From positions 1,550,001 to 1,614,000 of the forward strand of contig NZ_BNJG01000002.1 in NCBI RefSeq assembly GCF_016587375.1: 64,000 nucleotides of DNA, read 5' to 3'. The stretch comes from Ktedonobacter robiniae (GTDB lineage: Bacteria > Chloroflexota > Ktedonobacteria > Ktedonobacterales > Ktedonobacteraceae). Positions within the stretch are counted from its first letter, which is position 1. Each line of letters starts with the position of its first letter. This document shows, piece by piece, positions 7,957-16,739 of the stretch. The notes under the pieces are model-generated. The model saw only the letters and a list, made by a program, of their open reading frames with translations. It searched no databases and was not told the origin of the DNA. Made by a program: the position numbers and the translations under genes.

Positions 7957-9672
7957 ATGGTGCAGAATGTTGCAGACCACTATGATACTGAGGTGCTGGT
8001 CGTGGGCGCAGGCCCGACTGGCATGGTGCTGGCGAGCGAGTTGACGCGGCATGAGGTACGATGTCGCATTATCGATCGCTTGCCGCATGGCTCCCAGGAG
8101 TCGAAGGCGCTGGGGGTTCAGGCGCGTACACTGGAGTTGTTTGAGAGGATGGGCATCGCTAAGGCGATGCTGGAGTATGGGGTGCAGATCAAGGGGATGA
8201 GTGTTTATAGCCATCACCAGCGCATTGCCCAGCTCGATACCAGGAGCATTCCCAGTCACTATCCTTTTATCCTCTCTATTCCTCAGTGGCAGACGGAGCG
8301 CATCTTGAGCGATCACCTGGCCCGGCAACAGGTCGAGATCGAGCATGAGGTGGCGTTGGTGGCATTGCGCCAGGATGATAGCGGCGTTGAGGCCCTGCTT
8401 GAGCACGCTGATGGTCAGCAAGAGCGGGTGCGTGCGCGCTGGCTGGCTGGCTGCGATGGCCCACATAGCACGGTGCGCCATCTGCTGAAGATGGACTTCG
8501 AGGGCCGGACCTTCGCGCAGTCCTTCGCCCTGGCCGATGTCTTTATGGACTGGTATCTGCCTCATCAGCAGGCGGCCTTCTTCCTGCAGGAGGGAGATAT
8601 CGTTGCCTGCTTCCCCTTACCTGATAGCCTGCACCGCATCATAATCGCATACAGGCCTAAGGCTGCCCCCGAGGGCGACGTTACACTGGAGGAGGTGCAG
8701 CAGGCGCTTGAGAAGTGTGGGCTGAAGGATGCACACATACATGATATGTCCTGGTCATCACGCTTCCAAATTAATCAGCGCAAGGTGCGACACTATCGCC
8801 AGGGTGCGGTCTTTCTGGCGGGAGATGCCTGTCATATCCACTCACCTGTTGGGGGGCAGGGGATGAATACAGGCATTCAAGATGCCTTTAACCTGGCCTG
8901 GAAGTTCGCGCTGGTGAGTAAGCAGAAGGCGCATCCAGCGTTACTCGATAGCTACGAGGAGGAGCGCGAGCGCGTGGGGCGGCAGCTTCTGCGTGTGACC
9001 GACCTGATCACACGCCTGGCGCTTCTGCACAACTCGCTTCCATCGCGCTTGCGCGATGGCGCGGCTCACCTGGTTACCAACAGTAAACAGGTGCGCAATC
9101 TCCTGGCCACGACGATCTCGCAGCTTGGCGTGTCCTATCGGCGTAGCCCTGTGATCTGCGAGCACCAGCCAGGTCGCCTGTATGAGGCTCTTAGCGAGCA
9201 GCGTTTGCTGCCAGGTGAACTCCATGCCGGTGAGCGCGCGCCGGATGTGAATACCCACCTGGGCATTACGCCTATGCGCGTGCATACAATCTGTCTGGGG
9301 ACACATCATGTGCTCTTTGTGTTCGCGCGTCGCCACGATCCGGAGCGCGGCATGAAGCTCTGGGAGGAGATAGATGGCCTGGTCAGGCGTGAGTTTAGCG
9401 ACCTGGTAGATGCCTACCTGGTGCTGCCGCGTTCTCAGGATGCAAGCGAGAGCGGTAGAACGCGAACCATCTACGATGCCAGCGAGGCTATGTATACCGC
9501 ATATGGTATCGCCGAGGATGGACTGGTGCTTGTGCGACCCGATGGCTATATTGGCTTTTTATGTCGTCCGATAGAGCTAGAGCGGCTCTGGTCCTATCTT
9601 GATCGCATCTTTATTGTATCTGAGCCTCGCCCCATAGGGGTAGTGCGCCAATCTGCCACACGCGAGCAATAG
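7957..9672 (+). CDS. FAD-dependent aromatic monooxygenase (PheA/TfdB family)
   Basis: 571 aa. The N-terminal Rossmann motif VVGAGPTGMVLASEL binds FAD ADP; RWLAGCDGPHSTVR is the DG motif that also contacts NADPH; GDACHIHSPVGGQGMNTGIQ is the GD motif binding the FAD ribose. From about residue 400 a thioredoxin-fold C-terminal domain follows (GERAPD ... ILVRPDGYIGF-like end), as in phenol hydroxylase relatives. The likely reaction is NADPH- and O2-dependent hydroxylation of an aromatic or polyketide compound; the substrate is not deducible. The universal stress gene begins 14 nt after the stop, so the two are probably co-transcribed. Confidence 0.9.
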   Translation: MVQNVADHYDTEVLVVGAGPTGMVLASELTRHEVRCRIIDRLPHGSQESKALGVQARTLELFERMGIAKAMLEYGVQIKGMSVYSHHQRIAQLDTRSIPSHYPFILSIPQWQTERILSDHLARQQVEIEHEVALVALRQDDSGVEALLEHADGQQERVRARWLAGCDGPHSTVRHLLKMDFEGRTFAQSFALADVFMDWYLPHQQAAFFLQEGDIVACFPLPDSLHRIIIAYRPKAAPEGDVTLEEVQQALEKCGLKDAHIHDMSWSSRFQINQRKVRHYRQGAVFLAGDACHIHSPVGGQGMNTGIQDAFNLAWKFALVSKQKAHPALLDSYEEERERVGRQLLRVTDLITRLALLHNSLPSRLRDGAAHLVTNSKQVRNLLATTISQLGVSYRRSPVICEHQPGRLYEALSEQRLLPGELHAGERAPDVNTHLGITPMRVHTICLGTHHVLFVFARRHDPERGMKLWEEIDGLVRREFSDLVDAYLVLPRSQDASESGRTRTIYDASEAMYTAYGIAEDGLVLVRPDGYIGFLCRPIELERLWSYLDRIFIVSEPRPIGVVRQSATREQ

Positions 9673-9686
9673 GAAGGAGTCTGGCT

Positions 9687-10676
9687 ATGTTTCAGCGCAT
9701 TCTCGTTCCCCTGGACGGGTCTACGCGATCCGAGCAGGCTATACCGGTCGCGGCCCTGATCGCGCGGGCCAGCGATGCAACGCTGGTACTCTTACGCGTC
9801 GCCAATGTGCCACGCGAGTATGGGCTCTATCTCTTTGAGTCCTATATCGCCCAGACGCCAATCTTTATCGATGAGGTCTTACGCGAAGAAACTGATAAGG
9901 CGCGCAACTACCTGGATATCTTGCACCAGATGCAGGATCTTGCGGATATCCAGGTCGAGAATCTTGTGCTTAATGGGGCCGAAGCTCCTACTATCCTCGA
10001 TGCCGTGCGCGACCAGCAAGCCGATCTTATGGTCATGAGTGGTCGCGGTTCGGGGGAGTTTCGCCATGGTACGATGGGAAGCGTGGCGATGAAGGTTGTG
10101 CGCCATAGTGCCTGTCCTGTGCTTGTGTTGCGTGAAGAGCATACGCGCCTGGTTTCGCTCCAGACCTCAAGTGTCGCCAATACGGCTCCGATCCTGGTTG
10201 GCCTGGATGGCTCGACCTTTGCCGAAGCGTCCCTTGCGCCCGCCATTGCCCTGGCTCAGGCCCTCTCACTGAGCGGCCCCGCGCGTTTGCACCTGGTACA
10301 GGTCGTTCGCCCAATTGATGAGGGTGGTAGCTCCGAGGAGCAAGAGGCCCAGCGTCAGCGTGTGGCCATGGCAGAGAAGTATCTTGGCGCGCTTACAGAT
10401 AAGCTTGGGCAGCAACAAGAATCCAACAAAGCCCTGCCAGATATTGTTATTACCTGGTCGATCCTCCAGGAACGTGATGTCGCCGACGCGCTTATCCGTG
10501 CCGCTCAGCAGGGGACAGGCCTGGAGCATAAAGAGCGTGGTGGCTATGGAGTGCTCGCGCTGGCCACCCATGGCCGTGGAGGTATCCAGCGCTGGGCTGT
10601 CGGCAGCACCACGGATCGCGTCATCAAAGGCTCGACCATGCCCCTCCTGGTCGTCCGCCCCGCGGAAGCGCGGTAG
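9687..10676 (+). CDS. Tandem-domain universal stress protein (UspA family)
   Basis: 329 aa with AGGAAGGAG upstream. Two Usp domains: residues 1-150 (FQRILVPLDGSTRSEQAI, ending SGRGSGEFRHGTMGSVAMKV) and about 170-327 (APILVGLDGSTFAEASL, ending THGRGGIQRWAVGSTTDRV). Both carry the G-x2-G-x9-G-S/T pattern of ATP-binding Usp proteins. Such proteins support survival under stress and are cytosolic. Follows the FAD monooxygenase by 14 nt and is therefore probably the second gene of that operon. A family-C repeat starts 15 bp after it. Confidence 0.93.
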   Translation: MFQRILVPLDGSTRSEQAIPVAALIARASDATLVLLRVANVPREYGLYLFESYIAQTPIFIDEVLREETDKARNYLDILHQMQDLADIQVENLVLNGAEAPTILDAVRDQQADLMVMSGRGSGEFRHGTMGSVAMKVVRHSACPVLVLREEHTRLVSLQTSSVANTAPILVGLDGSTFAEASLAPAIALAQALSLSGPARLHLVQVVRPIDEGGSSEEQEAQRQRVAMAEKYLGALTDKLGQQQESNKALPDIVITWSILQERDVADALIRAAQQGTGLEHKERGGYGVLALATHGRGGIQRWAVGSTTDRVIKGSTMPLLVVRPAEAR

Positions 10677-10690
10677 TACCATAGACTAAA

Positions 10691-10900
10691 TAGGTGCCCG
10701 ATTTATCGCGCACAAGGCGATTTATCGCAGGAATACAGAATAATGGATATCTTCCCATAAAGCTTGCTTTGCCTTATATGGCCTGGTATCGCATAGCAGC
10801 CTTCTATACGGTGCATGGGTGACGCCATGGCCATTATGGGATGGTTACAACTCGGTATCCGTGCGATAAATCGCCTTGCGCGCCGTAAACGGGGCGCCTA
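10691..10900. repeat. Family-C element (MITE-like, 210 bp)
   Basis: Begins TAGGTGCCC and ends GGGGCGCCTA, with long inverted subterminal segments (GGCGATTTATCGCA near the left, TGCGATAAATCGCC near the right). A second copy in opposite orientation is at 43805-43974: its left end matches the reverse complement of this right end almost base for base over about 40 bp, and the other ends also match. The interiors differ. No open frame inside; it looks like a non-autonomous mobile or repeat element. Confidence 0.8.
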
Positions 10901-10907
10901 TAAATTA

Positions 10908-11825
10908 TTAAGCTTTAATATCAGCCAAAAGCTGGGCGCAGGCGATGGTATCCGCTGGATAGTGGCCAGTATCCTCTATGGTCCACCAGGCGGAGAGAAC
11001 GCATTGGGCGAGGCCCCAGTCGCGAATGCGGGCGCGGTCAATACCTAGCTCTTCGCTAAGGATGGCTACGCGGCGCTCCTGGATGCGCCCAGGATTGGGC
11101 CTGTGTAAGAGATCGGGAAGCGGGTTGCGCAGGAGCGCGCCCGTCTCGTAGGCTGGTTCGCCGAGCAGGCCCTTGGGGTCAATCGCTAGCCAGGGTTCGC
11201 GCTCGGCCTGGAGGATGTTATCGTGGTGCAGGTCGCCGTGTAGCAGCATGGGCGCTGCCATCGAGGCGGTTAGCTCGGCATAGAGGCGCTCGGCCTCGTC
11301 GAGCAGGCGTGGTGGAAAGGGGCCATATCCCCCGCCATACTGCTGATGCAGGCGTTGGAAGCCGCGTCCCCAGTCTGCCACGCTAGGAAAGTCGTGCTGC
11401 TCAGGGGCGGGCCGCCAGAGCTGGCGCATGACCCGAGCTGCATAGCGCGTGGCCTGCTCATCATCCGTCAGGGTGTTCAAGGTCTTGCCGGGCGTGAGAG
11501 CTTCGAGCAGCATGACCTCGCCTTCGGGAAAGGTGTCAAGCAGGCGTACCATGCCGTGTCCCTCGTAATGCGCGATAGTCGCGGCCTCCATGCGAAACTC
11601 GCCCGTTGGCGAGCAAGCCTTGAGTACAACTGGCGTGTTATCTGCCCTGCGGCGTGCGCGCGTGACATAGTGAAAGGAGAGGTTGCTAAAGGGTTCCTCA
11701 ACGACAAGACCCCATAGCTCTGCGCACGTGGTAAGGATACTTGGAAGCCGCTCTAACCATGCCTGCCCCTCTTCCTCATGAAGCTCGAACATAAAACGCT
11801 GAAACGCGGGTGGAATTGTAATCAT
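10908..11825 (-). CDS. Aminoglycoside/hydroxyurea phosphotransferase, APH(6)/StrB-like
   Basis: 305 aa with AGGAG before the ATG. The kinase fold is clear: VVLKACSPTGEF carries the ATP-binding Lys, LLHGDLHHDNIL is the catalytic loop, and AIDPKGLLGEPAYE is the metal-binding DxKG motif typical of streptomycin 6-phosphotransferases. Members phosphorylate aminoglycosides or related small molecules in the cytoplasm. In an environmental organism this may be a housekeeping small-molecule kinase, not a clinical resistance trait. Its stop codon lies only 7 bp from the edge of the family-C repeat. Confidence 0.9.
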   Translation of the reverse strand: MITIPPAFQRFMFELHEEEGQAWLERLPSILTTCAELWGLVVEEPFSNLSFHYVTRARRRADNTPVVLKACSPTGEFRMEAATIAHYEGHGMVRLLDTFPEGEVMLLEALTPGKTLNTLTDDEQATRYAARVMRQLWRPAPEQHDFPSVADWGRGFQRLHQQYGGGYGPFPPRLLDEAERLYAELTASMAAPMLLHGDLHHDNILQAEREPWLAIDPKGLLGEPAYETGALLRNPLPDLLHRPNPGRIQERRVAILSEELGIDRARIRDWGLAQCVLSAWWTIEDTGHYPADTIACAQLLADIKA

Positions 11826-12038
11826 CTATCTTGTTTCTCCTAATGAACATCATTTTAACAGGTTATTTTTTGACCTGGCAATCGAGCAGGAGAAACGTAA
11901 GGAGGGGCGCGGATCGAAGGCAAGAAGAAGCGCCACCTGAAATCATTCAGGCGTTGACTGTAGATATAAAGTGCTGTGAGTGTGTGTCAACGTCAATAAT
12001 GCTGGTACATTGGTGTACTCCTTAAATGATGTGCGATG

Positions 12039-12065
12039 GCCGACGCTGCTAAAGCACGCGTCGGT
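12039..12065. repeat. Family-B short palindrome
   Basis: Hairpin CCGACGC/GCGTCGG enclosing TGCTAAAGCA. The same ACGCTGCTAAAGCACGCG core is at 15893-15915 and in the long copy at 21718-21801. Confidence 0.75.
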
Positions 12066-12084
12066 CCACCACGGGCATGCTCAC

Positions 12085-12903
12085 CTAGCGCACAAGGCGT
12101 GCCCTGGTCTCAGGTTGTTTGTAGTCTTGTGACGGCTGAGCATGGACGACTTCGCGCTCCCAGCAGTGCTCGCTCCGGTTGTAAATATGGGTGAGAGGAA
12201 GGAAGCGCGCGATTTGAGCGTCCCGCAGGTGTGGCGCGAGAAAAGGATGCCTGTGAGCGCTCAGGAGCGCGTCCTGAATGCACTGCTTCAAGGGCCTGGG
12301 AACATGTCTTCCTATGACCACAATTGGTGTTGTCGACAGACTATAGGAGCCAAGGCTGCGGATCTTCGCAGTCATGTCGGGACTATTATGAATGACGAGA
12401 TTGAGCAGAAATGAATCAATGGAGGTCGCATCCGCCTCGCGATTGATTACCATGCGCAAGGCCTGCGCTTGAGATGGGGCCTCTTTGACCTGGCGTGCGC
12501 TGATCTCAGGCAGATCCAATTTCTCAAGTTCATCTTCTGAGAGTGTGACAAGCTGGTTGTGGCAGGTCCATATGCAGCGATAGAGATCATCAACCTGCTG
12601 ATAGGGACTGTCCTGGCGGACAACAATGTCAAAAAAGGGAAGGTTAAGCTCCTGTGCATCTAGCGCTAGCGGGGCTGCGATAGCCTCTACTGGACGAGGA
12701 GACTGGCGAAGTAAGCCTAAATAGTAGGGTGCGCTGATAATACCTATATCCGCTGGTGAGGTAGCGAAGTCCTCGATGTCTTCTCCCCGGACGAGCAAAG
12801 TGGGTACTTTTACGCAACGCTCGATATACTCGGCGAGATAATGGTAGGTATTATCGCAAGAGGAAGTAAGGATGGCTTCAAAGATAAGGGTAGAGCTTGG
12901 CAT
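12085..12903 (-). CDS. PhnD-like phosphate/phosphonate-binding protein, orphan
   Basis: 272 aa. It matches the PhnD/ABC-phosphonate periplasmic-binding fold: an early YHYLAEYIER segment, DIGIISAPYYLGLLRQ (reporting site residues), FFDIVVRQDSPYQQVDDL, and SYSLSTTPIVVIGRHVPR near the end. There is no signal peptide and no lipobox Cys, so export is doubtful. No permease or ATPase gene is adjacent, unlike true phosphonate importers. It may be a cytosolic ligand sensor of this fold. Transcribed leftward alone; a GGGGGG stretch precedes the ATG. Confidence 0.8.
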   Translation of the reverse strand: MPSSTLIFEAILTSSCDNTYHYLAEYIERCVKVPTLLVRGEDIEDFATSPADIGIISAPYYLGLLRQSPRPVEAIAAPLALDAQELNLPFFDIVVRQDSPYQQVDDLYRCIWTCHNQLVTLSEDELEKLDLPEISARQVKEAPSQAQALRMVINREADATSIDSFLLNLVIHNSPDMTAKIRSLGSYSLSTTPIVVIGRHVPRPLKQCIQDALLSAHRHPFLAPHLRDAQIARFLPLTHIYNRSEHCWEREVVHAQPSQDYKQPETRARLVR

Positions 12904-13153
12904 GTCTCTGTATTCCCCCCTACTGGTAAGTGCCCGTTAAGAGGTAAGCGTATACCAGGGTTTTCTTTGTCCCACAAAGCCAATATTGTCGGTGACTTTA
13001 AGGTCAACCTCTTCGAGTATAGGTTGTGGTAAGAGTGAGTGTCAAGGTAATTTTGCCCATTACAACGTAAGTGCCTCTTCCAGAATCCGAATTGCTAAAA
13101 GTCGTTTATAACGATAAAATCGCGCGAAAAAAAGAAGAAGAGTATCGTATAGG

Positions 13154-13206
13154 TTAATGGGTGTGATGGCGGCCTGGCTCCGCCAGGCCGCCATCACACC
13201 CATTAA
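13154..13206. terminator. 24-bp-arm hairpin overlapping the HxlR stop codon
   Basis: Arms 13154-13177 and 13183-13206 are perfect (core GGTGTGATGGCGGCCTGG). The right arm includes the TAA of the HxlR gene, so the hairpin folds immediately at the end of that transcript. Confidence 0.8.
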
Positions 13207-13523
13207 CTGGGGAGCCAGTTTGTGCTCCAATGCTCGATGGCTGTGATGACTTCCTCTAAAGCATAGCCTTTCTCTGTAAGGCAATATTCAATGCGTACAG
13301 GGATGTCGGCGAAGACCCGGCGCTCAATGATGCGTTCCTGTTCAAGTTCTTTGAGGCGCTCCGAAAGCACACGTGAGCTGAGGCCCTCGATCTGTTCTTC
13401 AATCTGCGTAAAATGCTTCGATCCCGACAAGAGCACTTTTAGGATCAAAGGTACCCAGCGCTTTCCAATCAGTTTGGCGGCCTGCTGATACTGCCGCGAG
13501 CATACGTTGTGACAGGCAGACAT
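13203..13523 (-). CDS. HxlR-type winged-helix regulator (YodB/CatR/HypR-like)
   Basis: 106 aa with AGAGGAG before the ATG. Residues about 12-100 are the HxlR winged helix (LIGKRWVPLILKVLLSG, LSSRVLSERLKELEQER, YCLTEKGYAL). The N-terminus carries Cys4 and Cys8 just before the first helix, where YodB and CatR of Bacillus keep the Cys that reacts with quinones and oxidants. It is divergent from a DoxX gene whose promoter carries a perfect inverted repeat (13638-13660). The inference is a redox or electrophile-responsive repressor of that gene and of itself. Confidence 0.92.
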   Translation of the reverse strand: MSACHNVCSRQYQQAAKLIGKRWVPLILKVLLSGSKHFTQIEEQIEGLSSRVLSERLKELEQERIIERRVFADIPVRIEYCLTEKGYALEEVITAIEHWSTNWLPS

Positions 13524-13592
13524 AGTTCTTCGCTCCTCTATTTCCAGCGTCTCAAATTACTTACAATTATAAACTAACATAAAAATAGTAGC

Positions 13593-13621
13593 TTGACAAT
13601 AGGAAGCCAGTATGTTATTAT
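13593..13621 (+). promoter_or_regulatory. Sigma-70-type promoter of the DoxX gene
   Basis: TTGACA at 13593-13598, 17-bp spacer, TATTAT at 13616-13621. The expected transcription start falls right at the inverted-repeat operator. Confidence 0.75.
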
Positions 13622-13637
13622 CCATCTCGGAATAAAA

Positions 13638-13660
13638 AATACTAACAATAAGTTAGTATT
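13638..13660. promoter_or_regulatory. Probable HxlR operator
   Basis: Perfect inverted repeat AATACTAAC-N5-GTTAGTATT (23 bp), about 17 bp downstream of the -10 box, between the divergent HxlR and DoxX genes. A half-site ACTAAC recurs at 13573-13578. HxlR regulators such as YodB bind TACT...AGTA inverted repeats, which this contains. Confidence 0.7.
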
Positions 13661-13749
13661 AGCGAAAAGAGAAGTTAGGGATTGTTTTAATTACCCTTAT
13701 TTCAACTCTCATTTAGTTGAAAACAAAATTTTTACAGAAGGTCACATAC

Positions 13750-14259
13750 ATGGAAATCTCACTTGCGCTTCTCATCATTCGTATCGTTGTGGGCCTGCTC
13801 GTGATCGGGCATGGTTCGCAGAAAATGTTTGGCTGGTTCGGTGGTCATGGTTTCGCTGGGACTGTTGGTTTTCTTAAGTCCATAGGCTTTAAGCCCGCTG
13901 TGTTCTGGACGCTGCTCGCCACGTTGGGTGAGGTCGGCGGTGGAGTGCTCTTCGTGCTGGGCCTCCTGACGCCCCTGGGTGCAATAGCCATCTTCGCCAG
14001 TATGCTCATGGCGGTCATCAAAATCCATTGGAAGGCTGGTCTCTGGTCGCAGAAGGGCGGCTATGAATATCCCCTGGTGCTGGCCCTGGTAGCCCTGGTT
14101 GTTGGTAGTGTTGGTGGTGGTAACTACTCCATCGATGCCCTGATTGGTTTCTCGCTGCCCGCGCTCTACTACTGGATCCTGGTTGTCCTGGCGGTAGTCG
14201 TCGACCTTATTGGTCTCGCCACCAGCCGTCAGCCTGCCGCACAGACGCAGGCCGCCTAA
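13750..14259 (+). CDS. DoxX-family membrane protein (CatD-like)
   Basis: 170 aa from the ATG at 13750 (AGAAGG upstream); a TTG at 13717 would add 11 residues but has no ribosome site. Four membrane segments: about 5-25 (LALLIIRIVVGLLVIGHGSQK, conserved GHG.QK), 50-72, 77-95 and 125-155. DoxX proteins are small quinone-linked membrane proteins; in Bacillus CatD pairs with the dioxygenase CatE and is controlled by HxlR regulators. The divergent HxlR gene and the operator fit that model. Ended by the terminator at 14321-14361. Confidence 0.9.
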   Translation: MEISLALLIIRIVVGLLVIGHGSQKMFGWFGGHGFAGTVGFLKSIGFKPAVFWTLLATLGEVGGGVLFVLGLLTPLGAIAIFASMLMAVIKIHWKAGLWSQKGGYEYPLVLALVALVVGSVGGGNYSIDALIGFSLPALYYWILVVLAVVVDLIGLATSRQPAAQTQAA

Positions 14260-14320
14260 GAAAAATTCCTGACAGCCGCAAGATCCCGTCACTTACGGTT
14301 GTGTGCCTCCAAACGCATCG

Positions 14321-14361
14321 GTTCCTCGCCAGAGAAATACACCCTGGCGAGGAACTTTTTT
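14321..14361 (+). terminator. Intrinsic terminator of the DoxX gene
   Basis: 12-bp stem GTTCCTCGCCAG (14321-14332) with CTGGCGAGGAAC (14344-14355), then TTTTTT. It lies between the DoxX gene and the convergent MFS gene. Confidence 0.9.
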
Positions 14362-14364
14362 GTG

Positions 14365-15618
14365 TTACTCTTTTTCAATGGGGCGCGCCTGGCTTAGAGC
14401 GCGATTAAATGTCGCGGCCAGCGCCACGACGAATTGTGGCACGAAGGTAATCCAGATGGTCGTGATTGGTCCCAGGTATTGCAGCAAGACTCCGGTCATG
14501 GCGATGCCAAGGGGTTGACCGCCAAAGGCGACCAGGCGAAAAACGCTATTGACACGTCCCTGGAGCCGGTCGGGTACTCTAGCCACGCGATAGCTATATT
14601 GCGCCACCATATAGATAGGCACAATAGCGTATCCCACGCAGTTCATTGCGGCCAGGATCAATGGGTTGGGCGCGATGATGTAGATCAGCCAGAAGCCAGC
14701 CCAGATCCACGCCGACCAGATGATCAGGCGCTTAAAGCCCAGCCACTTCTGTAAGGGAGCGGCCAGCAGCGCGCCGAGAACGCTTCCCAGACCGCCAGCG
14801 GCGAAGACATACCCTGTCTCTACTGTGTTGGCATGTAAGCTTTGTGCAAACACAACCATCAGGAGCGAATAGCCAGCGCAGGGAACCATTAGACCCGCTG
14901 TGAGAATGCCCAGGAAGCGGACCAGCGGCTCATGCCAGAGCCAGTTCAGGCCCTCTTTAATATCCTGCACAATATTTTGCGCAGGCACATCGATAGCCTC
15001 TTCATGGAAGTTGATGCGGATACATAGCAGCGAGATGGCTGAGATAACGAACGAGGCTGTGTCGAGTACGAAGGGCAGCATCGGGCGGAGACTGTAGAGC
15101 AGACCACCGATGAGCGGCCCTACCATGATCCCCAGTGAGTTGATGACCTCGTTCTGCCCGCTGGCGCTGGCGAGCTGATCGCGCGGCACGACCCGACGCA
15201 AGGCCGCGCTCTCGGCCATCTGATAGAAGACAAAGAGCGCGCCCTGAAGCGTCGCCGCTATGTAGAGATGAATGAGCGTCAGGTGTCCAAGCCACCAGGC
15301 CAGGGGAATGCTTCCCGTGACAATGGAGTTGCCCCATTCACAGATGACCATCAGGCGCTTGCGGTTCCAGCGGTCCGCGAGTGCGCCAGCCAGCAGGCTT
15401 AGCAGGTTCATAACCAGGCTGCGAATTCCGATGAGCAAACCCGCCTGTGCCGCTGATCCCGTAACCGCTAGTGCCAGGAGCGGAATGGCGAAGTTAGAGG
15501 TATAGGTGCCAAGTGAAGAGATGCCCTGCCCGCCCGCGAGCAAAAGATAATGCATATTGCGCCAGAGCGGCCTGGGGCGTGTTCCCGGCTTATCGACGTG
15601 TTGTTGTATTGTTTCCAT
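14365..15618 (-). CDS. MFS efflux transporter (MFS_3 / macrolide-efflux type)
   Basis: 417 aa starting at the ATG 15618 with GGAG upstream; the frame stays open for 73 more codons but those residues are polar, non-conserved and precede no membrane segment. Twelve membrane helices are expected; motif A appears as GALADRWNRKRLM after helix 2, and RRVVPRDQLASASGQNEVINS is the segment typical of the EntS/MefA branch. It probably exports a drug-like or siderophore-like small molecule through the cytoplasmic membrane. Convergent with the DoxX gene, sharing the short gap that holds the terminator. Confidence 0.9.
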   Translation of the reverse strand: METIQQHVDKPGTRPRPLWRNMHYLLLAGGQGISSLGTYTSNFAIPLLALAVTGSAAQAGLLIGIRSLVMNLLSLLAGALADRWNRKRLMVICEWGNSIVTGSIPLAWWLGHLTLIHLYIAATLQGALFVFYQMAESAALRRVVPRDQLASASGQNEVINSLGIMVGPLIGGLLYSLRPMLPFVLDTASFVISAISLLCIRINFHEEAIDVPAQNIVQDIKEGLNWLWHEPLVRFLGILTAGLMVPCAGYSLLMVVFAQSLHANTVETGYVFAAGGLGSVLGALLAAPLQKWLGFKRLIIWSAWIWAGFWLIYIIAPNPLILAAMNCVGYAIVPIYMVAQYSYRVARVPDRLQGRVNSVFRLVAFGGQPLGIAMTGVLLQYLGPITTIWITFVPQFVVALAATFNRALSQARPIEKE

Positions 15619-16099
15619 ACAAACGGTACTCCATTTACTACTTCTCCGAAAACCTGAGCGCGCGTGTCCCCGAATGGGGGAAGCGCTAGTCACGAGAGTG
15701 ACATTGGATTTCGGAATAAGAGTTTCTGTAAAGAAGGTGAAAAACTGAAAGAGGGGACACCGTTTGTCGCGTGGGATATCTCTGCTTATTGGAGTAGAAG
15801 AGGGTTCATGAGACGAGCGGTGTCCATAGTGCGACACCGCCAGAGAAGCGTGAGGAAAACAAAGAAGTAGACAATAGATGGAAATGCATGCCAGACGCTG
15901 CTAAAGCACGCGTCTACATATGATGGCACGCCTATGTTTCCGCCGCATAAGCCTGGCGTTATCGCGCTTATACGGCCATGTCTTCCATGAGGATGATGAT
16001 TTCCGCTGCGTTATTCATGATAGGAAAATACCATACTCTTCGATATACGTCAAGAGCCTGCTGCTCTTTCTATTCCAGCTCGCAAGCTCGCCGGATGAA
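15619..16099. other. Gene-free region with repeat fragments
   Basis: No credible gene. It contains a CCCCGAATGGGG fragment at 15666-15677 (the family-B tip read on the other strand) and a short family-B copy at 15893-15915. Confidence 0.5.
15893..15915. repeat. Family-B short palindrome
   Basis: AGACGC/GCGTCT stem around TGCTAAAGCAC, followed by CTACATATGATGG. The CTACATAT extension also occurs in the long copy at 21718-21801. Confidence 0.75.
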
Positions 16100-16158
16100 T
16101 ACAAAGGGTGGGCGTGGGACACGGGCTTAAAGCCCGTGTCCCACGCCCACCCTTTGTA
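16100..16158. terminator. 29-bp-arm perfect palindrome downstream of the cupin gene
   Basis: Arms 16100-16128 and 16130-16158 are perfectly complementary around one A (core GGGTGGGCGTGGGACACGG). It lies 57 bp beyond the leftward cupin gene and could extrude as a cruciform; it has no long T tract. Confidence 0.75.
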
Positions 16159-16214
16159 CCCCTGAGCGCCGCAGGCGCGAAAGGCTCAGCCTGAAGCAAA
16201 ATTTTTGCGAAGCC

Positions 16215-16556
16215 TTAATCCTCAAGAAACTCTTGAATGACCTGTTTACTGGGATGGATCGAGACCATTTGCAGTGGCGCTACACCGGAGTTTACAAATT
16301 TATGCGGTGTATTGGCGGGCGCGATAGTAATCTCGCCTGCATGAAGTTCAAGTGTTTTATCGCCAATGGTGAAGGTTGCCTGTCCCTCCTGTAAGATAAA
16401 AACTTCCTGGTATGGATGCACGTGCAGACCAGGGCCACGTCCTGGAGGGGTTAATACCCAGAAGAATGAAGTTGGCACATCACCGTAATCGCCCCCTTGA
16501 AAGCGGAAGGCGGTCTCATTGATGCGTAGCTCTTCCCTTGAGATGATATCGCTCAT
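16215..16556 (-). CDS. Small cupin-domain protein
   Basis: 113 aa with AAAGG upstream. A single cupin barrel: motif 1 is GPGLHVHPYQEVFILQEGQ, giving the HxH...E metal ligands, and motif 2 is ITIAPANTPHKFVNSG with the last His ligand. Such proteins bind a divalent metal and act as isomerases, dioxygenases or sugar/ligand binders. The substrate is not deducible. It is divergent from the region carrying a candidate small RNA and the phosphotransferase gene. Confidence 0.9.
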   Translation of the reverse strand: MSDIISREELRINETAFRFQGGDYGDVPTSFFWVLTPPGRGPGLHVHPYQEVFILQEGQATFTIGDKTLELHAGEITIAPANTPHKFVNSGVAPLQMVSIHPSKQVIQEFLED

Positions 16557-16739
16557 ACTTAGCTACCTTTCATATTATCTGTAGTCAATATTGTTTCTTC
16601 TTGTTAGCAGTAAGTATAGCATAATAATGGCCCCTCTTAAAGATCCAATTATATATAAAGTAAGGAGACCATTTTTCTTCCATTCTGACTCACAAGCTTC
16701 CCAGGGTTAGGAGGGATGGGCTGAGTGGCAGGCGTGAAG

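Noticed and set aside
7762..8565. Leftward 267-codon frame opposite the FAD monooxygenase
   Set aside because: It is the antisense shadow of a gene with intact FAD motifs and crosses a family-A repeat.
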